DNA from: Candidatus Saccharimonadota bacterium
GTDB taxonomy: Bacteria > Patescibacteriota > Saccharimonadia > Saccharimonadales > Saccharimonadaceae
Direction of reading: 5' to 3'
Assembly (NCBI GenBank): GCA_017514665.1
Contig: JAFWIX010000008.1
Span: forward strand, 78,830 to 142,829
Length of the DNA: 64,000 nucleotides
Part shown: piece by piece, positions 35,178 through 43,825 of the stretch
How positions within the stretch are numbered: the stretch's first letter is position 1
Layout: every line of letters begins with the position of its first letter
Notes under the pieces: model-generated
What the model saw: the letters and a program-made list of their open reading frames with translations, nothing else
What the model was told of the DNA's origin: nothing
Databases searched by the model: none
Made by a program: the position numbers and the translations under genes

Positions 35178-35705
35178 ATGCGAGGTATGTCTGAATTACC
35201 AGAAAAACAAATAAAAAGATTACGAAATCTTATTAATGATGCCGAAACCAATTTAGCTGCTGCTAAAGAATTATTGACATCTGTGCTCGGCAATGGCGAT
35301 TCTATTACTGCTCCACGCGAAACTATTGTCACCGACGAAGAAGGCAAAATTATCGAAGGCGTTTTTGATGGCCAAATCATGATTGGTCCTGACGGCAAGA
35401 ATTATCCAGTACCAGCTAATTATGCCAGCAAATCTAAGCTCGTCGAAGGCGACATTTTGAAGCTTACCATTACACCCGAAGGCCGCTTCCTCTACAAGCA
35501 AATCGGCCCGGTTCAACGCAAAACTGTCATTGGTACTCTAGTCCATCACGACGACAAATATTATGTAGAAGTTGCTGGTCGCGAATACGAAATTCTCTAT
35601 GCTTCTGTCACTTTCTTCCATCTCAAAGAAGGTGCTCAAGCCTCTGTGGTCATTCCTGCCGACAACGAAGACGCTACGTGGGCCGCTGTTGAGGCCGCGC
35701 TTTAA
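35178..35705 (+). CDS. unknown protein coupled to dnaX (N-terminal coiled coil, beta-rich body)
   Basis: About 175 aa; not recognised as a named family. Residues 5-40 form a coiled coil (EKQIKRLRNLINDAETNLAAAKELL), and the rest is beta-rich, resembling an OB or SH3-like barrel (GEIT-type turns, VEGDILKLTITPEGRFLYKQ). Two close ATGs (35178 and 35187) are possible and neither has a well-spaced ribosome site; the first is listed. TTGACA and TATAAT boxes lie at about 35120-35147. The stop overlaps the dnaX start (TAATG), so a link with replication is plausible but unproven. Confidence 0.6.
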   Translation: MRGMSELPEKQIKRLRNLINDAETNLAAAKELLTSVLGNGDSITAPRETIVTDEEGKIIEGVFDGQIMIGPDGKNYPVPANYASKSKLVEGDILKLTITPEGRFLYKQIGPVQRKTVIGTLVHHDDKYYVEVAGREYEILYASVTFFHLKEGAQASVVIPADNEDATWAAVEAAL

Positions 35706-37033
35706 TGGGTTTAGCTTTATATCGCAAATATCGTCCAACTACTTTAAAGGATGTCATTGGGCAGTCCCAGATTACTGATGCCTTAGAACAAGCTATTAAG
35801 ACCAACAAAATTTCTCATGCCTATCTTTTTACTGGCCCCCGCGGCACCGGCAAGACTTCTGTGGCTCGCATTTTCGCTCATACCATTAATGATTTTTCCT
35901 ATAAAGTTGAAGATGAGTATCTTGATATCATCGAGATTGACGCTGCCTCCAACACTAGTGTCGACGACATTAGGGAGTTACGCGAAAAGTCTATCATTAC
36001 TCCAGTTAAGGGTAAATACAAAATTTATATCATTGACGAAGTCCACATGCTCAGCAAATCTGCTTTCAATGCCTTACTCAAAACACTTGAAGAACCGCCT
36101 GCGCATGTCATTTTTATCATGGCTACTACTGATGCCCATAAAGTTCCTATCACCATCAGTTCACGCGCTCAAGTTTATAATTTTAAACTCGCCGACGCCG
36201 ATACAATGCTCAAATTTCTCGACGCAGTTGTTAAAAAAGAAAAATTAAAAATTGATCAAGCCGCTTTAAAGATCATCGTCGAACGTGGTGGCGGTTCGTT
36301 CCGTGATTCATTGTCTCTACTCGACCAAGTTTCCGCACTCCCCCAAAAACAAATTACCGCTAGTGACGTCATTGCCGCACTAGGATTGCCAGATAATCAA
36401 TTGCTTAAAAATCTCCTCGCGGCTTCTAAAAACCACGACTTTACTAGCGTTACTACAACGCTAGAAGAAATTTTAAATTCTGGCATCAAAATCGATATCC
36501 TAATCGAAGAATTAATCAAATATATCCTAGCAAATCCTCAACCAGAACTAATGCACTTATTGTCAAAACTCGCTAATATCAAACCACCATTCCTCGAAGC
36601 TAAACTTACCGTAGCTCTGCTTGGCGACACAATCAATTTTGTGCCACCAACCCCGGCCGTTGCGCCCAAATCTGTTACCCTACCGACTCCTACTCAACCA
36701 ACTAATATACCCACGACTAATAACATCACTTTTAATTGGCGAGATTTTCTCGATGCTGTCAAAAGCCGAAATACTGGCGTCGCCACTATGCTCAAAAATT
36801 TCAATTATAAACTAGAAGGGAAGACTCTTTATCTTTACGCACCTAACCCTACTAATTATAAATTAATTAGTAACCCCAAACGTAAACAATTCCTCACTGA
36901 AATCACTCATTTAAATATTGTTGTCGAATCACCAGATCAAAAACTCGACAAAAAAGACCCCACGCTCTCCAAAATTTCTGCTATAATGGGAGATATACAG
37001 GAGGTTAAAAATGGAGAATCAAGCCCCTTCTAA
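35705..37033 (+). CDS. dnaX: DNA polymerase III subunit gamma/tau lacking the zinc module
   Basis: A 442-aa clamp-loader ATPase. Walker A is GPRGTGKTS, Walker B/sensor IIDEVHMLSKSAFNALLKTLEEPP, and SSRAQVYNF and RGGGSFRDSLSLLDQ follow, all canonical. The zinc-binding insert with four cysteines that normally sits between ARIFAK and the DVIEIDAAS block is missing: only a short segment (NDFSYKVEDEYL) joins them. The C-terminal third is short, with a Pro/Thr linker near residue 320, so it is closer to a short tau. It overlaps dnaB by 23 bases. Confidence 0.95.
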   Translation: MGLALYRKYRPTTLKDVIGQSQITDALEQAIKTNKISHAYLFTGPRGTGKTSVARIFAHTINDFSYKVEDEYLDIIEIDAASNTSVDDIRELREKSIITPVKGKYKIYIIDEVHMLSKSAFNALLKTLEEPPAHVIFIMATTDAHKVPITISSRAQVYNFKLADADTMLKFLDAVVKKEKLKIDQAALKIIVERGGGSFRDSLSLLDQVSALPQKQITASDVIAALGLPDNQLLKNLLAASKNHDFTSVTTTLEEILNSGIKIDILIEELIKYILANPQPELMHLLSKLANIKPPFLEAKLTVALLGDTINFVPPTPAVAPKSVTLPTPTQPTNIPTTNNITFNWRDFLDAVKSRNTGVATMLKNFNYKLEGKTLYLYAPNPTNYKLISNPKRKQFLTEITHLNIVVESPDQKLDKKDPTLSKISAIMGDIQEVKNGESSPF

Positions 37034-38366
37034 AGAAGGTCGCATCCCACCCCAAGATGTTAACGCCGAAAAATCTTTGCTCGGCGCGCTGTTGCTTTCT
37101 GATGCTGCTTTACCAGAAATTTCCAATCTAATTTCTCCCGCCGACTTTTACGAACCTGGGCACAGCAAAATTTTCAAAGCTATGTTGTCGCTTTACGATC
37201 AACATAAACCCATAGATTTACTTACTCTTACCGCTGAATTACGCAAGCAAAAAACTCTTAAATCTGTTGGCGGCGCACCATATCTTACCGAGCTAACCAA
37301 CTTCGTACCCACTGCATCGCACGCCGTAGCTTATGCTGAGCTCATCGAGAAAGCTGCAGTTCGTCGTCGTCTCATCGATGCTGGTACTGCCATCGTCGAA
37401 AAAGCCTATTCTGACGATGCTGAAGTCAATGAATTAGTCGGTCGTGCTGAAAAAGATCTCTTTGCGGTTTCCGATCAAACAGTCAAATCTGACTATATCC
37501 CCCTCGGCGACTTATTAACTGATGCTTATGATCGCATCGAAGATTTGCATAAAAATAAAAGCTCCTTACGTGGTCTCAAAACCGGTTTTGCCGATATTGA
37601 CAAAAAAACTGCTGGCTTCCAAAAAGGCGATTTAATTATCGTGGGTGCTCGCCCCGCCATGGGCAAGACTACTTTTGCGCAAAATTTGGCTTATAATATT
37701 GCGACTATTAACCAAAAAGGTGTTCTATTCTTCTCGATGGAAATGGCCGCTAATGAAATTGTCGATCGCATGATTTCTGATGTTTCTGGTGTCGACAATT
37801 GGAAATTGCGCACCGGCAACGTCAATGACGATGATTTTGCCAAAATCGGCGACGCACTCGGCGAAATGGACGAAGCGCCAATTTATATCGACGACACTTC
37901 AAATATGACGATTCTTGAAATGCGTAATAAAGCGCGCCGCGCTGTTCATGATCACGATATTGGCATTATTCTCGTAGATTATTTGCAACTTATGCAGGGT
38001 TCTGACCGTTATGCTGGTAACCGCGTCCAAGAAGTAACTGAAATTTCTCGTGGTCTCAAAACTCTAGCGCGTGAACTTGAAATCCCCGTCGTTGCGCTTG
38101 CTCAGTTATCTCGCAATGTCACCGGCAGGGAAGATCCACGCCCCGTACTTTCAGATTTACGCGAATCCGGCTCCATCGAGCAAGACGCCGACCTTGTAAT
38201 GTTCCTACATCGCCCTGATTATTATCGCCAAAATGACGACGATTACGAAGAAACTCACATCACTGAACTTCTCATCGCTAAACACCGTCACGGTGCCGTT
38301 GGTAAAATTGAGCTCTACTTCCATCCAGAGCTACTACGCTTTATGTCTTTAGATAAAACCCGTTAA
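37011..38366 (+). CDS. dnaB: replicative DNA helicase
   Basis: A 451-aa hexameric helicase. The N-terminal domain (AEKSLLGALLLSD, PADFYEPGHSKIF) leads through a linker to the RecA-like core: Walker A GARPAMGKTT, VLFFSMEMAANEI, VDYLQLMQG and LSDLRESGSIEQDADLVMFL. AGGAGG lies six bases before the ATG and an internal TGC-TATAAT (36979-36987) inside dnaX may add transcription. No intein. Confidence 0.97.
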   Translation: MENQAPSKEGRIPPQDVNAEKSLLGALLLSDAALPEISNLISPADFYEPGHSKIFKAMLSLYDQHKPIDLLTLTAELRKQKTLKSVGGAPYLTELTNFVPTASHAVAYAELIEKAAVRRRLIDAGTAIVEKAYSDDAEVNELVGRAEKDLFAVSDQTVKSDYIPLGDLLTDAYDRIEDLHKNKSSLRGLKTGFADIDKKTAGFQKGDLIIVGARPAMGKTTFAQNLAYNIATINQKGVLFFSMEMAANEIVDRMISDVSGVDNWKLRTGNVNDDDFAKIGDALGEMDEAPIYIDDTSNMTILEMRNKARRAVHDHDIGIILVDYLQLMQGSDRYAGNRVQEVTEISRGLKTLARELEIPVVALAQLSRNVTGREDPRPVLSDLRESGSIEQDADLVMFLHRPDYYRQNDDDYEETHITELLIAKHRHGAVGKIELYFHPELLRFMSLDKTR

Positions 38367-38385
38367 AATATGGTATAATGGTTAC

Positions 38386-39837
38386 GTGAAGAAAATTATT
38401 ATTTCTAGATTGTGGCTTTACCGCTACCGTTTTATTCTCGGATATATTTTGCTAGGCTCAGCCTTTGCTGCTACTGTAATATTTTTGCCATTTCTCACTC
38501 CAGCTGGTCTTTCCGCCGCTGAAATGGAATCGGCCACCACCTCTTTTAACACTCATTTTACCTCACTCGCTGACGGCAATATTGTTGATTTACCTTATCA
38601 TTTATTACAGAAACTTGCTATTTTGCTCTTCGGTTTATCAATTTATTCAGTCAAGCTTCCTAGTATTTTTATCGGTCTGTTATTAGGATTATTATTAATT
38701 TTACTACTTAATCGTTGGTTTAAAAGCAATGTTGCGCTCTTCGCCTCTGTAATCACGGTATTTTCTGCGCCATTTCTTTTCTTAACTGGTTCTGGTACGC
38801 CATTAATTATGTTAGTATTTTGGCCGACTTTCCTTCTTTGGCTAGGCTCTAAAATCCAAGGCAACAAGCATCCTAGTTCTTTTTATGCCCTTACTTTTGC
38901 CTTTGCTCTTCTACTATCGCTATTCACGCCACATTTAATTTATCTCGCCATATTTATTATTCTATTCGCCATCTTTAATCCACATTTACGTTTTACCGTC
39001 AAAAAACTCTCCAAAATCGCTCTCTTCACCACTATAGTAATCATCGTTGCCGGGTTCACCACTTTCACCATGCTATGCATCAAACAACCCGCGCTCACTT
39101 CAAGCTTGCTACTGGCTGACAATTTTTCAATGAATTCGTTCTTTGGTAATCTCAGACTCGCCTTTGCGCCATTCTTTGCTTGGGGTGGTGGCGTCGAAAG
39201 CACTTTTCTTTCTCCACTCATCGGCCTTGGCTCTTTCGCTCTAGCTTTTGTTGGTTTATTATCAACCACCAAAGGATTTTTTGCTTCACGCAATGCCATC
39301 GCTTCTTGTTTTATTATCTTTTCGATTGTGCTGGCTGGCCTACGTCCCGAAGCGGCAATCCTTTTAATCCTACCATTTGCCATTTTAATCGCTCACGGCC
39401 TACGTTACATTCTAGAAAAATGGTACAATCTGTTTCCCGAGAATCCTTATGCTCGTATTTTTGCCATCTTACCAATTAGCCTCTTGCTTGGCATCATCAT
39501 TATTTCCGACATGTCGCACTTTATCTTCGGCTATCGCTACACACCCAACGTTGCCGACCAATTCAATAACGACATTAGTTTAATTTACGAAAATGTCAAT
39601 CCGGACGACATTCTAGTAATTAACCCTGAAGCTGAATATAATTTCTACCGCATCCTCAATGAAACTGCCAATTTTAATGTCGTTAATACTATTCCAGTTA
39701 CCCATTCTAATAATTTTGCTACACTGGGTGAATTTAGCAATGCCAATAATTCAGGTAAACTTTATCGTATTATCACCTCGCCAAAATCCAACAATTCTGC
39801 TAGAATATATTTATATACATCTAACGAAGAGGAGTAA
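38386..39837 (+). CDS. multi-pass membrane protein, possibly GT-C type glycosyltransferase
   Basis: A 483-aa protein with about ten membrane helices and a short C-terminal extracytoplasmic domain. The layout, with an acidic first loop (SAAEMESATTS, about 43-53) and alternating helices, recalls GT-C glycosyltransferases (ArnT/PMT-like) that move sugars from lipid carriers to proteins or glycans, but no decisive motif is seen. The start is GTG, exactly 6 bases after TGG-TATAAT: a leaderless GTG start. Confidence 0.6.
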   Translation: MKKIIISRLWLYRYRFILGYILLGSAFAATVIFLPFLTPAGLSAAEMESATTSFNTHFTSLADGNIVDLPYHLLQKLAILLFGLSIYSVKLPSIFIGLLLGLLLILLLNRWFKSNVALFASVITVFSAPFLFLTGSGTPLIMLVFWPTFLLWLGSKIQGNKHPSSFYALTFAFALLLSLFTPHLIYLAIFIILFAIFNPHLRFTVKKLSKIALFTTIVIIVAGFTTFTMLCIKQPALTSSLLLADNFSMNSFFGNLRLAFAPFFAWGGGVESTFLSPLIGLGSFALAFVGLLSTTKGFFASRNAIASCFIIFSIVLAGLRPEAAILLILPFAILIAHGLRYILEKWYNLFPENPYARIFAILPISLLLGIIIISDMSHFIFGYRYTPNVADQFNNDISLIYENVNPDDILVINPEAEYNFYRILNETANFNVVNTIPVTHSNNFATLGEFSNANNSGKLYRIITSPKSNNSARIYLYTSNEEE

Positions 39838-39839
39838 TT

Positions 39840-40136
39840 ATGGGTCAAACTATGGACCAAATGAAAATGGTCAATCAATTGCGCAAAGCGCAAAAAGAAC
39901 TCAAAAACGAAATTGTTGAAGTTGAAGCCGGCGATGGCGCTGTGGTTGTTCAAATTAGCGCTGAATTAAAAATTAAAAAAGTCAAACTAGATCCTGAAAA
40001 GATTGACTTTGACGATATTCGCGAGTTAGAGCGCTGGATTGAGAACTGTATGCGCGATGGTTATGCCAAAGCTCAAGAAATTGCCACTGAAAAAATGAAG
40101 CCACTCATGGGTGGTCTCGGTAATCTTGGTTTGTAA
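39840..40136 (+). CDS. YbaB/EbfC nucleoid-associated protein
   Basis: A 98-aa protein of the YbaB/EbfC family that binds DNA as a dimer. The layout is typical: a helical start (MKMVNQLRKAQKELKN), three strands (VEAGDGAVVVQISAELKIKKVKLDPE) and a final helix. It lies immediately upstream of recR, the near-universal pairing dnaX-ybaB-recR, although dnaX here is separated by two genes. GAGGAG lies before the ATG. Confidence 0.93.
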   Translation: MGQTMDQMKMVNQLRKAQKELKNEIVEVEAGDGAVVVQISAELKIKKVKLDPEKIDFDDIRELERWIENCMRDGYAKAQEIATEKMKPLMGGLGNLGL

Positions 40137-40742
40137 ATGTTACCAAAGGCCCTGCAAGACGCTATCGATGCGCTCGGATTATTGCCGGGCGTCGGTTCGC
40201 GTACTGCTGAACGTTATGCCTATTATCTTTTTAAAAATTCTTCCAGTTTTGCCGATAATATCGCTGAATCTCTCAAAAACCTTCATTCTGGCGTCAAGTC
40301 GTGTCCAGTAACTTTTGCCTTAATCGACGCCAAAGAAAAAATTTCGCCACTTTATGCCGATGATGCGCGCGATAAAACCACCGTTTTAGTAGTCGAGGAA
40401 CCCCTTGATATTTACGCTTTTGAACAGACCAAAGACTATCAAGGCACCTATCACGTCCTCGGTGGCGCCATCTCGCCCATTGATGGCATCACGGCCGACC
40501 AGCTCCATATTAATGAATTAATCGCTCGCATCAAGACTGACAAAGTAAAAGAAGTAATCATTGCTACCAATCCATCAGTTGAAGGGGAATCAACTGCCCT
40601 ATTATTACAAAAACTACTTGGCGAAAAATATCCCAAACTTAAGTTGACACGTCTTGCGCGTGGTCTGCCGCTTGGCGTCGACCTCTCATATGCCGATCAA
40701 ATTACTCTCAGCGCCTCACTCGAAAATCGCACGGAATTATAA
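40137..40742 (+). CDS. recR: recombination protein RecR lacking the C4 zinc finger
   Basis: A 201-aa RecR, which loads RecA with RecF/RecO. The helix-hairpin-helix (LGLLPGVGSRTAERYAYYL) and Toprim domain (VLVVEEPLDIYAFEQT, YHVLGGAISPIDG, ATNPSVEGEST, RLARGLPLGVDL) are normal. The zinc finger between them, usually four cysteines in about 25 residues, retains only one cysteine (KSCPVTFALIDAKEKISPLY). The ATG follows the ybaB stop with no gap. Foldback element E begins one base after the stop codon. Confidence 0.95.
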   Translation: MLPKALQDAIDALGLLPGVGSRTAERYAYYLFKNSSSFADNIAESLKNLHSGVKSCPVTFALIDAKEKISPLYADDARDKTTVLVVEEPLDIYAFEQTKDYQGTYHVLGGAISPIDGITADQLHINELIARIKTDKVKEVIIATNPSVEGESTALLLQKLLGEKYPKLKLTRLARGLPLGVDLSYADQITLSASLENRTEL

Positions 40743-40743
40743 G

Positions 40744-40855
40744 AGAAAACTAAAAAGTAACTTTTCGGGGCATCCGCAGTTACGACGAGGACGAAGCGAC
40801 GAGCCCCGTAACGACGGGAGCGAGGAGCGTCCCGAAAAGTTGCTTTTAGTTTTCT
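40744..40855. repeat. foldback element E (112 bp) at the recR/rmuC convergent junction
   Basis: Arms 40744-40769 and 40831-40855 are inverted copies differing by one gap and one substitution. The core has CCCGT-AACG-ACGGG (40805-40818), shared with B and D, and the 12-mer CGAGGAGCGTCC (40821-40832) shared with B. The right arm supplies the rmuC stop codon. Confidence 0.85.
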
Positions 40856-41969
40856 AATTATCTACTTCGCCGATTAATTTAATCGAGTCGCTTTCTGGAA
40901 GTGATTCGACGTCTTTGAGCTTCTTCTCAATTTGGCGTGAAGTCGTTTTGGCGCTTTCAATTTTATTAGCTGATTCTTGTAGTTTCTTTTGTACACCTTC
41001 TAACAAATCACCGAACTTCCCAAATTGCGTTTTTACCGCACCCAGCATTTGCCAGACTTCCGAAGAGCGTTTTTCGATTGCTACCGTCTTGAACCCCATC
41101 AAGAGCCCCGATAACATCACCGGCAAAGTCGATGGGCTAGCGATTGTAATGTGATATTTTTGTCTAATTTCATCCGAAAGTCCCGGGATACGCAAGATTT
41201 CCGCATATAAACTTTCGGTTGGCACAAACATCATGCCAAAATCTGTTGTCATGGGAGGATCAATATACTTAGTTGAAATCTTTTTCGCTTGTTCCTTGAC
41301 ATCCGTCGCCAAAGCCTTTTGTGATTTGATAATCGACTCCTTGTCGCCAGCATCGTAGGCGGCAATCAGGCGCGAATAATTTTCGACCGGAAACTTTGAA
41401 TCTATCGGTAAATACACTGTGTCGTCTTTGCCGGGCATTTTTACTGCAAATTCGACTCTGTCGTTTGAACCCTTTTTAGTAATAATATTCTCTTCATACT
41501 GGTTAGTCGTCAAAATATCAGCGATAATTGCGCCAAGTTGCACTTCACCATAAATCCCACGCGTCTTTACACCTTCCATTACTTTTTTCAAATCACCCAC
41601 ACCACTTGCCAGATTTTTCATTTCGCCTAAGCCCTGATAAACTTGCGTCAATTGACCAGATATCGTTTTAAAACTTTCATTAAATCGTTTTTCGACCGAC
41701 TTCTGTAACTTCTCATCTACAGTTTCGCGCATTTCATCGAGTTTCTTCTCATTACTACTCTCAATATGGCGCAAATTCTCAGTAATCTCCTTGCGATTTT
41801 CGCGGAACTCTTGTTCAATTTTTGGATTGATTTTATCTAACTGCCCCTCCACGCGAATCAAGCGCTCTTCCAGCTTGGTGGTATCAACATCAGCCTTCGG
41901 CTTACGCATCAACAAAACCACCAGTAGCCCTATTATCGCCACCCCAATTATAATCATAACTATTTCCAT
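40854..41969 (-). CDS. rmuC: RmuC-family DNA recombination protein
   Basis: A 371-aa RmuC homologue, a membrane-anchored coiled-coil protein linked to limiting DNA inversions. An N-terminal membrane helix (3-22) is followed by a coiled coil (about 30-110) and the conserved endonuclease-like domain with KTRGIYGEVQLGAII, DSKFPVENYSRL, DFGMMFVPTESLYAE and SPSTLPVMLSGL. The ATG lies 6 bases after TGG-TATACT: leaderless and divergent to the DHH gene. Its end lies in foldback element E. Confidence 0.93.
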   Translation of the reverse strand: MEIVMIIIGVAIIGLLVVLLMRKPKADVDTTKLEERLIRVEGQLDKINPKIEQEFRENRKEITENLRHIESSNEKKLDEMRETVDEKLQKSVEKRFNESFKTISGQLTQVYQGLGEMKNLASGVGDLKKVMEGVKTRGIYGEVQLGAIIADILTTNQYEENIITKKGSNDRVEFAVKMPGKDDTVYLPIDSKFPVENYSRLIAAYDAGDKESIIKSQKALATDVKEQAKKISTKYIDPPMTTDFGMMFVPTESLYAEILRIPGLSDEIRQKYHITIASPSTLPVMLSGLLMGFKTVAIEKRSSEVWQMLGAVKTQFGKFGDLLEGVQKKLQESANKIESAKTTSRQIEKKLKDVESLPESDSIKLIGEVDN

Positions 41970-42009
41970 AATTTTAGTATACCATAAATTATGTTATAAT
42001 TATAGAGAT

Positions 42010-42996
42010 ATGTACAATATATTTTCGGATTTTATCAAGGACAAGCAAAAGATTTGCATCATTCAAGCCGAGAATCCTGACGGCGATTCGCTCGGTTCAG
42101 CTATTGCTTTGAGCTATCTATTGAAAGATATTAAGACTACTCTATATTGTCCAGTTGACATTCCTAAATATTTACGTTATTTTTCTGACTGGGGAATTGT
42201 CACCAATGAATTTGATTACAAAGCCGACGGCTATATCATAGTTGATACCGCCGCCAGTATTTTACTTTCCAAGACTCTTAACGATTCGGCCGCCAAAAAC
42301 CGTCTCTATACTGCCCCAGTCTTGGTGTTAGACCATCACGAAACTCCAGACGATTTAGATTTTCCGCATCAAGCCATCATCGAGCCATTACCGGCATGCT
42401 GCAGCTTAATTTATAAAATCGCCCTCTCCGAAAAACTCGATATCGACAAAGCTATCGCCGAAACTTTGTTACAAGGCATTCTCGCCGACACCTTAGGCCT
42501 GACTAGCGCTTCAGTTTCTTCGGAAACTTTCCGCGATGTGGCGAATTTAGTTGATCTTGGCGCCAATATCACCGAACTCGAAGAGCGTCGTCGTGAATTC
42601 ATGAAAAAATCCAAGCGCATCCTAAACTACAAAGCCGACCTCATCAAGCGCATTGATTATTCGCTCGATGACACTTTAGCTACAGTCTTGATTCCTTTTG
42701 ATGACATTCAAAGCTATTCTGACGAATACAATCCAGGGGTTCTGATTATTGAAGAAATGCGCATGGTCGAAAACGTCAAGGTCTGTGTTGCTATCAAAAC
42801 CTACCCAGACGGCAAGCTTACTGGCAAAATCCGCACCAACACCGAAGCCCCCGTCGCTGACAAAATCGCTGAATTTTTCGGTGGCGGTGGACACCCTTAT
42901 GCTGCTGGTTTTCGTATCTATGACACCAACTACGAAACCGTCCTCGCTGATTTGATCGATTTAATACCGAAACTATTATCCCAAAATGAAAGCTAA
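42010..42996 (+). CDS. DHH-family phosphoesterase (NrnA-like)
   Basis: A 328-aa DHH/DHHA1 enzyme of the nanoRNase/pAp-phosphatase type, expected to trim short oligonucleotides or hydrolyse pAp or cyclic-di-AMP products. Motif II DTA, DHH in LDHHET, and the DHHA1 motif FGGGGHPYAAGF are intact. In motif I, usually HxxPDGD, the metal-binding His is Ala (AENPDGDSLGS). The ATG is 9 bases after TATAAT (41995-42000). It overlaps the next gene by 11 bases. Confidence 0.9.
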   Translation: MYNIFSDFIKDKQKICIIQAENPDGDSLGSAIALSYLLKDIKTTLYCPVDIPKYLRYFSDWGIVTNEFDYKADGYIIVDTAASILLSKTLNDSAAKNRLYTAPVLVLDHHETPDDLDFPHQAIIEPLPACCSLIYKIALSEKLDIDKAIAETLLQGILADTLGLTSASVSSETFRDVANLVDLGANITELEERRREFMKKSKRILNYKADLIKRIDYSLDDTLATVLIPFDDIQSYSDEYNPGVLIIEEMRMVENVKVCVAIKTYPDGKLTGKIRTNTEAPVADKIAEFFGGGGHPYAAGFRIYDTNYETVLADLIDLIPKLLSQNES

Positions 42997-43825
42997 ACTT
43001 TACGACATAGTTACTTATTTCTGGTACAAAATTCTAAAGCGCCCCATTAGATTAAAATGTACTTTTGATTCGCGTAACAAAAACGCTAGATTCACGGTTA
43101 TTTTTTTACACGGAATCGCAGCCACTTCCAGCACTTGGCGCCCCACTATCAATTTATTTCTCAAAGATACTGGGCTCAAAAATTTTCGCTTTGTCACCGT
43201 TGACCTACTAGGTTTTGGCAAATCTCCTCGCGCCAATTGGCTAAAATACGATTATGAAGAATATAATCGCGCGCTTTTCAAAACCATCAAGCATTTACAT
43301 ATTAAAAACCCAATTGTCCTAGTCGGGCACTCTATGGGATCATTAATCGCCGCCAATTTTGCCGCCGAGCATCCCGAAAAAATCTCTCGTCTCATTTTGG
43401 TATCACCGCCAGTATTAAAACCGAGCGAAGCCGCCAAACTTCCAGACAAATTCTATCAAAAGTCCTACGGCACTTTACCTAAAATCGCCGAGGATCCAAT
43501 CATCAAAACTCTTGCCAATTTCGTACAAAAAGTTTCCAGTTTTCGTGCTGAATATCTCAAAACTATCGCCTTCGAACGTTCCATGAAGAATATCGTTCTA
43601 AATCACAAAAATTATCAATTATTTAAAAAGTTAACCATTCCTACTACTATTATCCACGGTCGTTTTGATCCACTAGTATTACAAGCCAATCTAAATGATA
43701 TCGCTAAAGCCAATCCTGATTTTATTAAACTTGAACAAGTCACTGCTCAACACGATATTTCACCTTCAAAACGTGATAAAATAAAAGTAGCACTAAAAGG
43801 TTTTCTCGAACATGAAACTATATAA
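42986..43825 (+). CDS. alpha/beta hydrolase
   Basis: A 279-aa serine hydrolase fold. The oxyanion HGIAATSSTW, nucleophile elbow GHSMGS and acid/base residues in HGRFDPL and AQHDISPS form a complete catalytic set. No signal peptide, so probably cytosolic; substrate unknown (ester, lipid or thioester). It starts inside the DHH gene and ends inside cysS, so it is in one operon with both. Confidence 0.9.
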   Translation: MKAKLYDIVTYFWYKILKRPIRLKCTFDSRNKNARFTVIFLHGIAATSSTWRPTINLFLKDTGLKNFRFVTVDLLGFGKSPRANWLKYDYEEYNRALFKTIKHLHIKNPIVLVGHSMGSLIAANFAAEHPEKISRLILVSPPVLKPSEAAKLPDKFYQKSYGTLPKIAEDPIIKTLANFVQKVSSFRAEYLKTIAFERSMKNIVLNHKNYQLFKKLTIPTTIIHGRFDPLVLQANLNDIAKANPDFIKLEQVTAQHDISPSKRDKIKVALKGFLEHETI

